A DNA stretch of 64,000 nt from Hormiphora californensis (taxonomy: Eukaryota > Ctenophora > Tentaculata > Cydippida > Pleurobrachiidae). The stretch is taken from positions 7,125,987 to 7,189,986 of the forward strand of contig CM035354.1 of the NCBI GenBank assembly GCA_020137815.1, in the 5' to 3' direction. Position 1 is the stretch's first letter. Each line of letters opens with the position of its first letter. Below the pieces are notes generated by a model. The model was given only the letters and a program-made list of their open reading frames with translations, ran no database searches and was not told where the DNA came from. The translations under genes and the position numbers were made by a program. Shown here in pieces: positions 1 to 29,754 of this stretch.

Positions 1-166
1 GACTTCGAAACTCAGACATTTGGATCAAATTAAATTCATGTTTACACTGTAAGCTTCCCAACGCAGTGCTCCTTTATAAAATTATCCATGACGGATTTAT
101 AAAAAACGAATTTAAAGTTCATTGTTCATACTCCATATATCTCAAACCCACATCAATATTCCTTTC

Positions 167-3028
167 CTAGTTATGTTTCTTGTTCTCCTCATCCTCTTCA
201 TCTTTAACCCGCTGAATAAGAGCATTCATTATTGGAGACCGATCACCCGGTGCTCGGTTGAAATATTCCAGCTGATGATCACTGTATGGCAAATCTGAAA
301 GAAAATCATGTTTTCAATGACAATACATAATACAATTCATCAGTGCTTGTATAACGCCGGTACATTATGGGTACAGCCTACAAAGTACAAGATTTAGGCT
401 GTCCTAGGCCATAGTGCTATCTAGTCGACTACAGTCGGTATAACCAAAGAAAGAAAAAAACCCAATAAAATATTTTCTTACCAGTATCAATTATATTTCT
501 CCAATCCGGCTTCTTCCAGTCACCATTGAATGCCTCCAGCAGCTTTATCTTGTTTTCAGTGGTCCCAACGGCGTCGTGCGGAGAAAGATACAGGATATCT
601 GGATCAAGGACGTTCTTAAATACAAATACCGCACGAAATCTGCAGGGGAAAAACAAGGTTAAATGACATGATGCTCAACACTTTCTCACCATGGAGGGTT
701 AGAACTAGGTAGAACTAGGTATGTAACAATTACAATTATTACGATTAATGGACCCAAAGAGCACTTACGCAAAGTGGCCACCATATCGGGGGCTAACTGC
801 ACACCCAAACATCTTTTTCTCTCCCCAAGGAGCTGATTCGACCTCCTCAGGGCGGTTATAGTACGCCATCCCTGCCGCATGTCCCGCTGTACACATGTTA
901 ATCTTGGGTAACTTGGTCCTTTGGTCAAGATCATAATCATAGATAATATCAACTTCTTCATTAGGGAAAAGCTCATCTTTAACCTGGGAAATATGGAGAT
1001 GTGTGAGGTAGGAAGGGTCAGGAATAGTGGAGATGTGTGAGGTAGGAAGGGTCAGGAATTGTGGAGATGTGTGAGGTAGGAAGGGTCAGGAATTGTGGAG
1101 ATGTGTGAGGTAGGAAGGGTCAGGAATAGTGGAGATGTGTGAGGTAGGAAGGGTCAGGAATAGTGGAGATGTGTGAGGTAGGAAGGGTCAGGAATAGTGG
1201 AGATGTGTGAGGTAGGAAGGGTCAGGAATTGTGGAGATGTGTGAGGTAGGAAGGGTCAGGAATTGTGGAGATGTGTGAGGTAGGAAGGGTCAGGAATAGT
1301 GGAGATGTGTGAGGTAGGAAGGGTCAGGAATTGTGGAGATGTGTGAGGTAGGAAGGGTCAGGAATAGTGGAGATGTGTGAGGTAGGAAGGGTCAGGAATA
1401 GTGGAGATGTGTGAGGTAGGAAGGGTCAGGAATAGTGGAGATGTGTGAGGTAGGAAGGGTCAGGTAATGTGGAGATGTGTGAGATAGGAAGGGTCAGGTA
1501 ATGTAGAGATGTGTGAGGTAGAAAGGGTCAGGTAATTTGGAGATGTGTGAGGTAGGAAGGGTCAGGTAATGTGGAGATGTGTGAGGTAGGAAGGGTCAGG
1601 TAATGTGGAGATGTGTGAGGTAGGAAGGGTCAGGAATAGTGGAGATGTGTGAGGTAGGAAGGGTCAGGAATAGTGGAGATGTGTGAGGTAGGAAGGGTCA
1701 GGAATAGTGGAGATGTGTGAGATAGGAAGGGTCAGGTAATGTAGAGATGTGTGAGGTAGAAAGGGTCAGGTAATTTGGAGATGTGTGAGGTAGGAAGGGT
1801 CAGGTAATGTGGAGGTGTGTGAGGTAGGAAGGTCAGGAAATGTGGAGATGTGTGAGGTAGGAAGGGTCAGGAATAGTGGAGATGTGTGAGGTAGGAAGGG
1901 TCAGGAAATGTAGAGATGTGTGAGGTAGAAAGGGTCAGGAATAGTGGAGATGTGTGAGGTAGGAAGGGTCAGGAATAGTGGAGATGTGTGAGGTAGGAAG
2001 GGTCAGGTAATGTAGAGATGTGTGAGGTAGGAAGGGTCAGGAAATGTGGAGATGTGTGAGGTAGGAAGGGTCAGGAAATGTGGAGATGTGTGAGATAGGA
2101 AGGGTCAGGTAATGTGGAGATGTGTGAGATAGGAAGGGTCAGGAAATGTGGAGATGTGTGAGGTAGGAAGGGTCAGGAATTGTGGAGATGTGTGAGGTAG
2201 GAAGGGTCAGGTAATGTGGAGATGTGTGAGGTAGGAAGGGTCAGGAATAGTGGAGATGTGTGAGGTAGGAAGGGTCAGGAATAGTGGAGATGTGTGAGGT
2301 AGGAAGGGTCAGGAATAGTGGAGATGTGTGAGGTAGGAAGGGTCAGGTAATGTGGAGATGTGTGAGATAGGAAGGGTCAGGTAATGTAGAGATGTGTGAG
2401 GTAGAAAGGGTCAGGTAATTTGGAGATGTGTGAGGTAGGAAGGGTCAGGTAATGTGGAGATGTGTGAGGTAGGAAGGGTCAGGTAATGTGGAGATGTGTG
2501 AGGTAGGAAGGGTCAGGTAATGTGGAGATGTGTGAGGCAGGAAGGGTCAGGAAATGACATAAATCAGATTAGCAGGATACTTGCTGTGTCTCACCTTGTT
2601 CATATAGTGCTTAGTGCATAAATCAACATAGTCCTTTTCCTGTTCTGGTCGTTCGTTAATTACAAATGCTGGCAGTGTCTTTTCGAACATTGTGGCGTTG
2701 GACAACACAATCACACAAGCTGAAAGAGACATTCTTCGGTTCAACTTAAGTAGTGTAAGTAGGGAGGAAAACCAAATCGTCCCCCGCAACTGCAGTAGTC
2801 ACCTGTTTTGGGGTCTAAGTCCAGTTTGACAATGTCCGACATTTTATTATACCACTCGGGGATAAACGGGGCAGCATCATAGCCGAACTTTTTGAGGTAC
2901 TTGTCAATGGCGGTGGCGTACTTGACAGTAACGGTGTTTGATTTATAGTAGTAGTAGAGTATACCAGTCACAAATATTATAGCTATAATAATGTGTATAA
3001 TCACACCAATGTAAAACCATGGAGGCAT
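167..3028 (-). CDS. MMACHC: MMACHC homologue (cobalamin-processing protein CblC), 5 exons
   Basis: Known role of the family: cytosolic cobalamin chaperone that removes the upper axial ligand of vitamin B12 using glutathione or reductase chemistry. Exons on the minus strand: 3028-2803, 2719-2595, 983-769, 639-482, 294-167. All have GT/AG borders and matching phases, giving 283 aa (human protein 282 aa). Recognisable blocks in order: FGYDAAPFIPEWYNKM, ACVIVLSNATMFEKTLPAF, INMCTAGHAAGMAYYNRPEE, APWGEKKMFGCAVSPRYGGH, FRAVFVFKNV and SPHDAVGTTENKIKLLEAF, all in the family order. Odd: residues about 6-26 form a strongly hydrophobic stretch (FYIGVIIHIIIAIIFVTGIL) before the domain, predicting a membrane anchor or signal anchor that mammalian MMACHC lacks. 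Intron 2 is almost entirely a 34-bp minisatellite. The start ATG is the first in frame of exon 1. Identity is confident; function of the anchor is inference. Confidence 0.9.
989..2556. repeat. 34-bp minisatellite filling MMACHC intron 2
   Basis: About 46 tandem copies of a 34-bp unit whose core is GGAGATGTGTGAGGTAGGAA followed by GGGTCAGG and a variable 4-base spacer (AATA, AATT, TAAT, AAAT). Spacer and point variants (GAGATAGG, GTAGAAAGG, TGTAGAG, TTTGG) recur in the same order at about 1485-1560, 1725-1800 and 2370-2440, so the array has higher-order structure. On the sense strand of MMACHC the unit is pyrimidine-rich and abuts the acceptor of exon 3. Confidence 0.97.
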
Positions 3029-5044
3029 CCTAGGGGAGAATTGTTTTTTTACAATCTTTTCATGCTTTAAATGTACCCAGCCGAAATTTTTTCAAAGAAA
3101 TTTAAGTTGTGTTTTGGGTAGCAACAAGCTTTCTCGTCAGAGGCTAAGGAATGCTGTTTCCAATTGGACCGGGACGATTCCTGCATCCTGGTGGAAGAAC
3201 TAAGAAGAGAGAAAAATGGGACTGGATATGGAATGTTTCCAGGGAGAGGAGGCTCTGTAAGGAAGTGGCTCCGATGTAGGATCTAAACAAAGACAATACC
3301 AAGAAACAAGCCGAAAAGTTTGAAAATGACTCGTTTTTTATGAAAAACGACGAAATCGCGAAGAATCAAGAAAATGGAATTGGTAAACGTTGCAGCGCGG
3401 GATAGGGATCCCTAAAAAAGTTCAGTATTTTATATTTACACAGCGTTTACACAGCGTTTACACAGCGTTTACACAGTCGTTACAGGGATCCCTAATGAAG
3501 TTGTAGCGCGTAACATTTATGGCAGCGTTACAAATTTGGATAAAAGCCGCGCGCACTACACAGTAGGGTTATCGATCTTTGGAATAAGGAACCATATACT
3601 CCATTTTTTTTCAACTGTTCACCCCCCAAAGTCGTGCGCGGAATTTTAATTGCGCGACTATTTGACAGGTTAACGTGTAGCGCGCGCAGCGTACAAATTG
3701 AATAAATAGCAACGCACAGCACGAGTTGGCCGGTGAGAACACGTTGAAATAACAAAAGACTATCAGGAACCATAATCAGTTGCAAGATTGCGCCAAGAAA
3801 CATAAAATTCACGAAAATTTCGGGACTAATTTTAAATTCCAAAGTTTAGATCCAATCCTGTAACCTTCAGAGGCTGTTATGTACAAAAACCTACACATAC
3901 ACGTGTCAGCTCTTAACAGACGTGACCACACTTGTACACTGCAGCACTCCATATGCCTATATTACAACTAGATATCTATTAATCGCTGTACCACACAGAG
4001 ATTTTAACAACATCACATTACATCAAACCCTATCCTGGGCTAGCTCCAGACAGTTTGGGTCTTACCGACTGACAGACAACAGTGTAGGGACAGTATTTTC
4101 TGACTCATGCACAGCTGAGAGGGTCGGGACACATTGTCAAGATTCAATAGCGAATGGAGTTGAGATCGTGTGTCTCGGCCCTTGGATTGTAAAAATAAAA
4201 TAACATTGATTTAAAAGGTTGCAAATGTAATGGATAACAGAGGGTAAAATTTACACAAAATATAACCACCCAACACTCTCTCACTACACAGTCACTGGTA
4301 AGCTTACTCGCTGGTAAGACTCCAACAACAAATGAATCAACAACTGCACTAGCTATACAGGGACAATAAAACTCCTTGCACAATTCGATCCTAATAACTC
4401 ATCTCTATCATTGAAACTTTTTCACGCCCCGCATCGGACTTAATCGGGCAGAGTGTGACCACTGGTCAGTGACCAGTGGTCACTGACTCTAGGCAGGGGT
4501 CACTCATGAACGATCGCTCTAATTTCACATCACATTCTCCTCATAATTCATAATGATAATCTAACAGGGCCTGAACTCCAAGCCTAAAGGACTCCGAGTC
4601 TAAGAAGTCTTAAATTTAGGGCCAAGATTAGGGTCAGATTTAGGGCTACGATTATAGAAAGTTGTATGGATATAGTTAGGGTCAAGATTAGACAAAGAGT
4701 CCGTTTTGTTTGAGATTCATAGACTTTTAGACCTAGAGTCCTTTAGACCTAGAGACCTAAAGCCAAATCAAATATTTTCATCCCTCACACAGCTTCTTTA
4801 CACAATCAATACAGTTTTTACATTCTCTTTACATAGTAAAATTATAATGCTCTGGTAAAATCTCCGGAGACTCGATCCAGCTAAGCCCTCCCCGGACTCT
4901 GCTAGTATAGAAGTCAGTCGCCCCCAGATCCTCCTCGCTTTTCTCCGATCAGAAAGTATAGCTGCATATATATGACGCTCTAGCTCTCTCCGTTCAGTTC
5001 TACTGAGTCACGTGATATCATGACGTCACACTATGATGACGTCA
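3029..5044. other. Intergenic region between MMACHC and AGTPBP1
   Basis: Upstream of MMACHC and downstream of AGTPBP1, both on the minus strand. I see no coding exon. It contains four tandem copies of an 11-bp unit (GCGTTTACACA) at about 3437-3480, short GCGCGC-rich islands in otherwise AT-rich sequence (3545-3700), a palindrome around 4446-4480 built from TGACCACTGGTCA, and a cluster of CACGTG and TGACGTCA palindromes at 5009-5044. Confidence 0.6.
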
Positions 5045-22760
<17,716 letters not shown>

Positions 22761-24090
22761 TCTTTAAATCTCCGTGTCGAACTACATGGTATAGCAATAC
22801 GCTGATAATTCTATAGGAGGGGAGTAGAGAGTTACTTGGAAGATTGTTCATGTGTTTGTTGGAGCAATGTTTAGATAGTGACAGCAGGAAAAGCATACGC
22901 TGGGGCGTTATCGTTTCTGACGGGTGTAAAACGAAGAATCAAGAAACTGTATCAAAATATCACAATGAGTGATGAATTTCTGGTAATTCTATGATCTACA
23001 AACAATTTCATTTTTGCAACTAATTGCTCGCAACAACCGGAGCAACTTCAAAACACAACGTACTAAAAGCACTAAAAAAGAAGCAATAAAAAAGAAGTGA
23101 TTTAATAAAGTAGCCCTAGATCTAAGAAAAGTCGTGAAACTTTGGCTGGGGAAGGCTGTGCAGCGTAGGCACGTCTGATAATTACACTAGTCAAATAATT
23201 GGTCTCTCGAGAGTCTCGTCCGCATTCCCAAAACGAGTACCGCTATGACAAGTAAGAGTGGATTTAGTAGAAGTCCAAACTCCAAAGAGGAATGATGCGG
23301 GGATGTGGACGGTCCGGATACAGGAGAGGGAGTCCAAGAAAGGATAATATGCAGAAGGAGGGACCCAAGGCCAAGGGAGGGCACAATACAAATGCCCAAA
23401 TTAGAAACAAATCTGGATTTTGATCTTTTTTCAGTATGAACTGTTTCAGCTACTAGATATGTATAGAATAACCCATATCACAGCTGCGGTAGTCCCCATT
23501 CTTAGACGAAATAGACGATAAATTCTAAAATGAAAAATCTGAAAACATATAAGTTTCAAAATTTGGAACGAATTTTCTGAATTTGAAAACGTTTTCAAAA
23601 CTGAATTAATATGCCGCGCGCAGCGCGGCACCCTCTACGCAACGTAGTCTACAGTATAGCGCGCCATGCAACGAAGTATGCGGACGGCTCACTTCTGAAA
23701 ACAAATTTAAAAATTAAAAAGCATAATTTACTCAAGTTAACACCAAGAGAAACATGGAAAAGGTGAATATAAATCATGGCCTACATGGCCTATATAATAT
23801 AAATATCATCACACCGCCTCACTTTCTCGTCTTTTCAGTTTTCAATATCAGCATCATTGACACTCATTTTGATTCCCACAAAAACACTGTCACTGACACT
23901 GTGTAAATGGACCGATATGATATTTTCCTTTATAATATAGTTTTATTTTGGCGTGCAAAATCCAAATCCAAGCTTCTGAGAACTGAACATACCAACGCAT
24001 GAGTCCCAAACTGTTCCCCACAACGTCAATCACATGGAAAATACACTGAATACATCGCACAGTCACACACACACACATAGAAAGAGTCTT
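22761..24090. other. Intergenic region upstream of AGTPBP1
   Basis: AT-rich sequence with no convincing exon. There is a small GCGCGC-rich palindromic island near 23612-23665 (GCCGCGCGCAGCGCGGC). The AGTPBP1 promoter should lie in the first few hundred bases after 22760, but no TATA box or other core element stands out. Confidence 0.5.
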
Positions 24091-27000
24091 TCATGAAGTA
24101 GTCGAGAGGGTCTTTGTAGCGGCGCTTAATTTACTAGAAATATCATAGTTCGGGAGGATAACTCTAGTAAAATCCGGATGAAGACAAGGCACCGGCAGCT
24201 TGACGTATCCCTGGAGGAGAAAGGAATCAGAGCTAAAATGATAAAACTTGTTTTGTTATATTCTAACAGAGTCTATCTATATACTATATACTAGGCAAAA
24301 CTTGTTATAACAAACAAAAAACAAAATAATCTTACCAGTGGGTAGGTTTTGAAGACGCGTCTCATTTTATTTTTCCCAGTTTTAGATTTCACCTCTTCAT
24401 AAAACTCGTGTGCAACATCATCATCTTCATCCTTCGATAGAGAACTGGAGGGATAGGAGATAAAGTTAGGGTAACTGACGATAAAGGAGATTTAAAAGAT
24501 ATCTACAGACTAGGGAGAGATGTAGAGTGTAGAGGAGAAAGGAGAAAGTTAGAGGATTTGGGAGAGTGGTAGGGGACTGTGAGGAGAGAAGAATATGGGA
24601 TATGAGAGAGCGCTAGATAGTTAAATAGTAAATACACCCAGGTAGTAGAGAATCAATTGAAGGACATTTTGCCTCATCTAGATAACCTCACGAAACAACG
24701 GGGAAGACGCTATGTATACCTCCTCTCTGCACCCTTCTCTCTTCTCCCTCCCACCCCTCAATTTTATTTCCTTACACACGCTATCTTTTGTAATTTGTAT
24801 CTGATACACTCTGGGGCTAATACTATTTTTGTGAGTAGAACTCACCCTACTACACCAGTATACAGTATACACCCTACTATAACACCACACCAGTCTACAA
24901 AATAGTTTCTCTACAGACCAGTGGTATGAGGGTGGTAGTTCGCTTGCTTCGCATCATTTCCACGATCAGCCTCCTACTCCTTGTCCTAGTTCTGCTACAA
25001 TTAACAATACCCAGATCAGATCAGGTAACACTCGTCAACTCTGATAGTTTTCACGCCGAAACAGTTAACTCTTTTCGGGCCCGGTTACTAAAAGAGTATG
25101 AACACAAAGAGGAACTAAAATCGTTAAAAAGAGGAGGATTGGCCGAAAATGAACAATTTTACCACCGTAATCTTACAATACAACTATCTCAGCGGCCCCT
25201 ACTTCCACCTCCGTTTCCAATACACCATGTAGAGTGCATGCGACACCTGGAAACTCCCTACCCCAACTCGGTCTCTATTGTCATTGTGTTCTATAACGAG
25301 CTCCCTGCGCTGCTTATGCGAACTCTGACAACCCTTATCCAGCGGACTCTACCTCGATACCTCACCGAGGTTATTCTAATAGACGATGGGAGTGAGGTAG
25401 ACATCTCGGAGGAGATTCTCAACTACTGTAAATCTCAAGGAATCACAGTCAAGTGGGTTAGGAACGAGTACAATATTGGAATTGCACGGTCTCGGCGGAA
25501 TGGAATTGAGATGGCATTAGGAGATACAGTAGCCTTGCTAGACAGTCATATGGAGTTGAATTTTATCTGGTTGGAACCTCTTCTTGATATCATTAAAAGG
25601 AAACCCAGGGCAGTGGCAGTCCCTAATATAGGAATGATATTAGAGGATGGATACCACTCAAGATATCCTTTTGATAGAAACGTTATTACACTCCGTTACA
25701 CCTTTGGTATGGTTTTTGTTAACTTTCAAGATGGAATAACAGAGGCTGCCTGGGAGCCCTATGCCTCATCTGCCCTTCTTGGTGGGGGTATAGTTGCCCT
25801 CAAATCCACCCTCCTAAAGTACTATCCTGTCCCTGTGTTGACAAGTAACAAGTGGGGTGTAGAAAACAACAGGTTGTCCTATAGGGCCTGGATGTGCGGG
25901 GAGGGTGTTTGGAGTAATGACTGCAGTAATGTTCTTCACCCTAACGGTCAGGATTCTGATCTAACTCGATATGATCTAGACTGGGATTATCTCAGATCGG
26001 AAGTAGTTGGGGAGTTGTTGAATTTCTGTCCTGATATGAAATCCAAGAAGAAACTATTGGCTAAGACGAGTAATCACCCTGAAGTTCACCAAACTATGAT
26101 CCAATACGCGGAGGAAATTCAGGAACAACCCAGTTTGACCCAGAAGCTGAGAAATGCCACTCTAACTACAATTGGTATGTGTACAATGTACACAATGAGT
26201 ATATCAGCTTATGAGTCTGATCAATTTGATTTTGTCGGCGAGGTTATATCTGTGTCTACCGCCTTGTGCTTAGATAGTGGTGGTTATAACAGGGAGGTGG
26301 GGTTATACAGCTGTCGAACAGACCCCCTTACCGTCATGGATAATCATCTGATTGGATTTACCAAAAATGGTAAAGTTATGATGGAATACGATTGTTGGGA
26401 CACATTTTGGAATTTTGAACCAGGATCCCCGGTAAAGATCAGTATGTGCCACGAACATGAACCGATAAAGGGGTCCCCTGGGGATGCCCAAGCATTCAGA
26501 TATGACCCGTCTCTCCAGTGGATTAGGAATGGACCCTCAAATAGGTGTCTGACGGTGTCAGATCCTTTTAGTCATAGACCCGGGTTGGAGCCGTGTGAAG
26601 TTGGTAATGTTAGGCAGAAGTGGACTATAAAGTTGGCTCCCTGGTTTGAACCTTGATGTTTTTATATGTCTAGAGTTGTGTGCCTGTTGCTAATGTTGAA
26701 ATTTGTGTTGCCGTAAATTAAGATTCTTTCCTTTGAACCTTGAACAACTTGTGAAGTAACGAGTACTCTTAATTAGACAACACCTAAAATTAAACGACAG
26801 TCGACACCGTACCGAAGCAAATGTTCTAAATTAAGATCGTACCCGGCAGGCAAAATTTCCAAGAAGAGCTGGTGTATAGAATTACCGTAAAATCTGCGAA
26901 ATTACTATCCGAACTCTCGTGCGCTTTGTGCTGACAATGTCTCACTTCAATAGAAATGAAACACCGCGCGCTACGCAAATAACAGCCTCCCAAATTCTGG

Positions 27001-27738
27001 AGCAAACACACACACGTCTTGTTTTATGTTACTTCTGCTCAGTTTACTCTTTCTATCCAGACTCAACAAACAAGAACAAGTTTACATTCAACCCATCTAT
27101 CAGATCCATACTCCCCCGATGGCCAGAAAATTTAAAACTCCTGGCTGAAAATGATTGTTGTTTAATTACCTTTTTCTCTCTCGGAGGACTACTGCTGAGT
27201 TACTGCCTGTGTATTCTGTCCCTGTTCCCCGTAGGTAATTAGCTGTCTTTTTATACAAATGGCTCGCCGAATTACCCATACATAACCTGGGGGAAGGAGT
27301 GGGGCGGTGTTAGCACCATCTTCCTTGGAAACTCAGCGAAGAAAGAGACAGCGGAACTCAGAAGGCAGCAGATTTGTTTTACAAACGAACACTTTTGTTA
27401 TGTTCTAACCCTCCTTAGAGGGAGGATCGAACAAGGGAACGGACAGTGGACACCTTACCTCAAGGCTGGGGAACGTAACCACTGTGCTACATCCCTTCAT
27501 CTCAGCCCCTCACGGGGCTGAGACAGCCTCTACGAAGAAGAAGAAGGACACCTTACCTTAAAACGTAGTAACTAAGGATGGCACCACAAATGTAGATAAA
27601 GATTGGAGTTGTGTACTCGTTGTTGTAGAACAGGTACTCAATGTCCGCTGGACAAGTGGGAGGGGATGGGGGTGTGATAAGATCTGTGAATGTGAGTGGT
27701 GTGCAGTATCGTCCACGGGAGAGTGCCCCCTCAAACAT
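24091..27738 (-). CDS. Small single-pass membrane protein of unknown function, 3 exons
   Basis: Exons (minus): 27738-27557, 24444-24336, 24210-24091. Donors are GTAAGG and GTAAGT-like, acceptors CCAG, and the phases join cleanly (AG/T, then phase 0) to give 136 aa. The N-terminal half contains PLTFTDLITPPSPPTCPADI, then one hydrophobic segment (TPIFIYICGAILSYYVL, about residues 43-59). The C-terminal half is soluble and charged (SLSKDEDDDVAHEFYEEVKS, MRRVFKTYPLGYVKLPVPCL). I do not recognise a family. Intron 1 is about 3.1 kb and encloses the GALNT-type gene on the opposite strand. The joining of exon 1 to exons 2-3 rests on phase and splice sites only, so two separate transcripts remain possible. 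Confidence 0.5.
24926..26656 (+). CDS. Polypeptide N-acetylgalactosaminyltransferase-like, intronless
   Basis: Family role: Golgi enzyme that starts mucin-type O-glycosylation by transferring GalNAc from UDP-GalNAc to Ser/Thr. 576 aa in one uninterrupted ORF. Residues about 3-28 form a type II signal anchor (LLRIISTISLLLLVLVLLQL). The GT-A catalytic domain follows, with VSIVIVFYNELPALLMRTL, VILIDDGSEVD, the metal-binding DSH in TVALLDSHMEL, then WEPYASSALLGGGIVALKS and WGVENNRLSYRAWMCGEG, with a later HP that aligns with the third metal ligand. The last about 130 residues look like a ricin-type lectin module (TALCLDSGG, NRCLTV, VRQKWTI). Odd: it is intronless in an intron-rich neighbourhood and sits inside an intron of the minus-strand small membrane protein gene, consistent with retroposition. 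The catalytic core is divergent from the classical GALNTs, so substrate cannot be stated. Confidence 0.85.
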   Translation: MRVVVRLLRIISTISLLLLVLVLLQLTIPRSDQVTLVNSDSFHAETVNSFRARLLKEYEHKEELKSLKRGGLAENEQFYHRNLTIQLSQRPLLPPPFPIHHVECMRHLETPYPNSVSIVIVFYNELPALLMRTLTTLIQRTLPRYLTEVILIDDGSEVDISEEILNYCKSQGITVKWVRNEYNIGIARSRRNGIEMALGDTVALLDSHMELNFIWLEPLLDIIKRKPRAVAVPNIGMILEDGYHSRYPFDRNVITLRYTFGMVFVNFQDGITEAAWEPYASSALLGGGIVALKSTLLKYYPVPVLTSNKWGVENNRLSYRAWMCGEGVWSNDCSNVLHPNGQDSDLTRYDLDWDYLRSEVVGELLNFCPDMKSKKKLLAKTSNHPEVHQTMIQYAEEIQEQPSLTQKLRNATLTTIGMCTMYTMSISAYESDQFDFVGEVISVSTALCLDSGGYNREVGLYSCRTDPLTVMDNHLIGFTKNGKVMMEYDCWDTFWNFEPGSPVKISMCHEHEPIKGSPGDAQAFRYDPSLQWIRNGPSNRCLTVSDPFSHRPGLEPCEVGNVRQKWTIKLAPWFEP

Positions 27739-27999
27739 ACATCAACTAGATTAGGGGAGGGGAGGGGTTAGATAGGAGGGGGGTGGGAAGGTTAGATAAA
27801 CTAAACAGTTAGGGGAGGATATATTGGGGATTCGATTGATGAGGGCAAGGGTGGCTAAGGCCAAATAAAACAAACACTCTAGAAATATGTTTCTCTATTT
27901 TAACACCACAAAAACATAAATAAGTTAGATCAGCGCCCAAATATATCAATCCGCCCCAAAGGTTGTGACGTGGCCGGTAAGGAGATAAAGTGACAGTAT

Positions 28000-29490
28000 T
28001 CAGTTTCCTTCTCCACCCTCATGTTCAATTGCATCAACTGCAACTGCAACATCATGAATAACCTCCTCGACAGCTGCTACCTCCTTCTCAACCGCCTTCA
28101 CCTCCTCCCCCACAGCCTCAACTAACCCCACCGTAGCCTCTACAACCTCTGCCAAACACTCCGATTCAACAGCCACTACCTCATCTACAACAGCACTGAC
28201 AAGCGCTTCTGAGGTTTCCAGAAGGTGTTCAGTAGCGATCACAGCTGCTTTGGTATCCTCTATTACTACTTTGGTCGCCTCTTCTAGATCCGCAGCAACA
28301 GGCTCCTCAAGGAACTGTTTTATATCTTCAGCAGGGGCAGGTACTGCAGGTTCAGGTCGGGCCGATTGTATCAGGTCAGACATCTTGGAAACAGCTGAAA
28401 TACACAGTGACTTGGTTTGAGAGAATGAAACCGGAACTAATTTAGACGTTGGTGTATTCTACAGAATGTATGGTTGCTAGGGGAATGTATGGTTGCTAGG
28501 GGAATATATGGTTGCTAGGGTTAATATACCGTTGCTAAGGGCAGGTCCAGTAGCGGCCAGAGCGGATGAAGTAGATTGAACCGTGGAGAGTGTCTGGTCA
28601 GGAAAACACGCAGCTGATCCAACAGTTAGTCCTGCCAGTGGGTACAATATCCTAAAGAGAGGAATTAGTTCAAGAGTTAGTCATCGTGACTAAAAATAAC
28701 CTTTCTTTCACCACGACGTGGTGTTCAAACGCAGTGAGACAGGATCGACCTAGGAAAGGTAAGAGAGGGTCGATAACAACACACTAACCGTCTGAAGCCA
28801 CCTCTTCTCCGTCCCTGTAGAACCCCTGAGAGGGTGCAGACCGCTACGACAGAGGACCGCTTCACTGTATCATAGGAAATAGGAACGAACTTTGTAACTG
28901 GCTTAACTGTTGATAGGACCTGGGAGGGAAAAGGAGAGATTCACAGAGAACGCTCGTTATTTTATGAAATAAAATGCAGCGTGAGCATTGAGCCAGTAGC
29001 CACACAAAATTATAACATAAAATAACTAGCTAATAGCTAGTGAAAGACAGTTTATGTATTGTCCCAGTATTGTCCCAGTACAGTGCGTCCAACATGTGTG
29101 TGTGTGTGCCAGCTGATAGATCGTACCTGTTGTTCCACTTCACGACATTGTTCCTGTCTCCTTGTTACCTCACTACACACATCCTGTTTAACCTCAACCA
29201 CCTTCCTCCACCCACTCGATAACGACCTGTGGGGGGGGGGGGCAATTACAGCCTATAACAGGTCAATTTAAAGTTTATCTAAATCATAAATTGTGTGGAA
29301 GAACTCGATCCGTTAAGATTTTAAAGATTTTCAAAAACTTCAACAAAATACCTCCCAGCCGCCACCCACCATTGTCCATTACCCCGCATTACCCTATAAT
29401 GGAGGTGTCCTCAGCATCCTGAGGTACTTCAACTACTGCTGGAGATGTAGTTGCAGGTGGTGGAGGGTCGTAGATGTCTAGCTTGGACAT
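28000..29490 (-). CDS. MICOS subunit MIC26/MIC27 (APOO/APOOL) homologue with long acidic tail
   Basis: Family role: inner-membrane subunit of the MICOS complex that shapes mitochondrial crista junctions. Exons (minus): 29490-29393, 29226-29127, 28919-28789, 28651-28530, 28394-28000, in phase throughout, giving 281 aa. The diagnostic part is VKRSSVVAVCTLSGVLQGRR followed by RILYPLAGLTVGSAACFPDQ, matching the glycine-rich membrane segment and LVYP-G-ASLYYPQ block of APOO/APOOL. The start MSKLDIYDPPPP is proline-rich. The last exon adds about 130 residues of Ala/Glu/Val-rich amphipathic helix (for example VESECLAEVVEATVGLVEAV), longer and more acidic than the vertebrate tail. The donor of exon 4 lies inside a short tandem repeat (GTATGGTTGCTAGGGGAA, 28462-28545). 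Confidence 0.75.
28462..28546. repeat. About 21-bp tandem repeat overlapping a MICOS-gene splice donor
   Basis: Four copies of a unit like GTATGGTTGCTAGGGGAAT. The last copy contains the end of coding exon 4 (CCCTTAGCAACG) and its donor GTATAT, so related donor-like strings recur downstream in the intron. Confidence 0.75.
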
Positions 29491-29754
29491 TCCCCCTAAA
29501 ATCTACTGAACAGGAGTAACTATAGTTTTGAGTTTGAGTTTGTAATTTGGATTTGCAAGGGAAAAAAGGGGGAGGGGGGTGGGTTACGAAACATCACAAC
29601 ATTTTAAAATGTAATCAGTTGTAGAAAACAAACAAAATCATATACACACAGAAATTCAAAGATTAAACGCAAACACCCATTCTACTTCACACACACACAC
29701 AATAGATTAGTCACAGAACCCTTTCTAAACAAAACACTACGTCATGACAACTCG

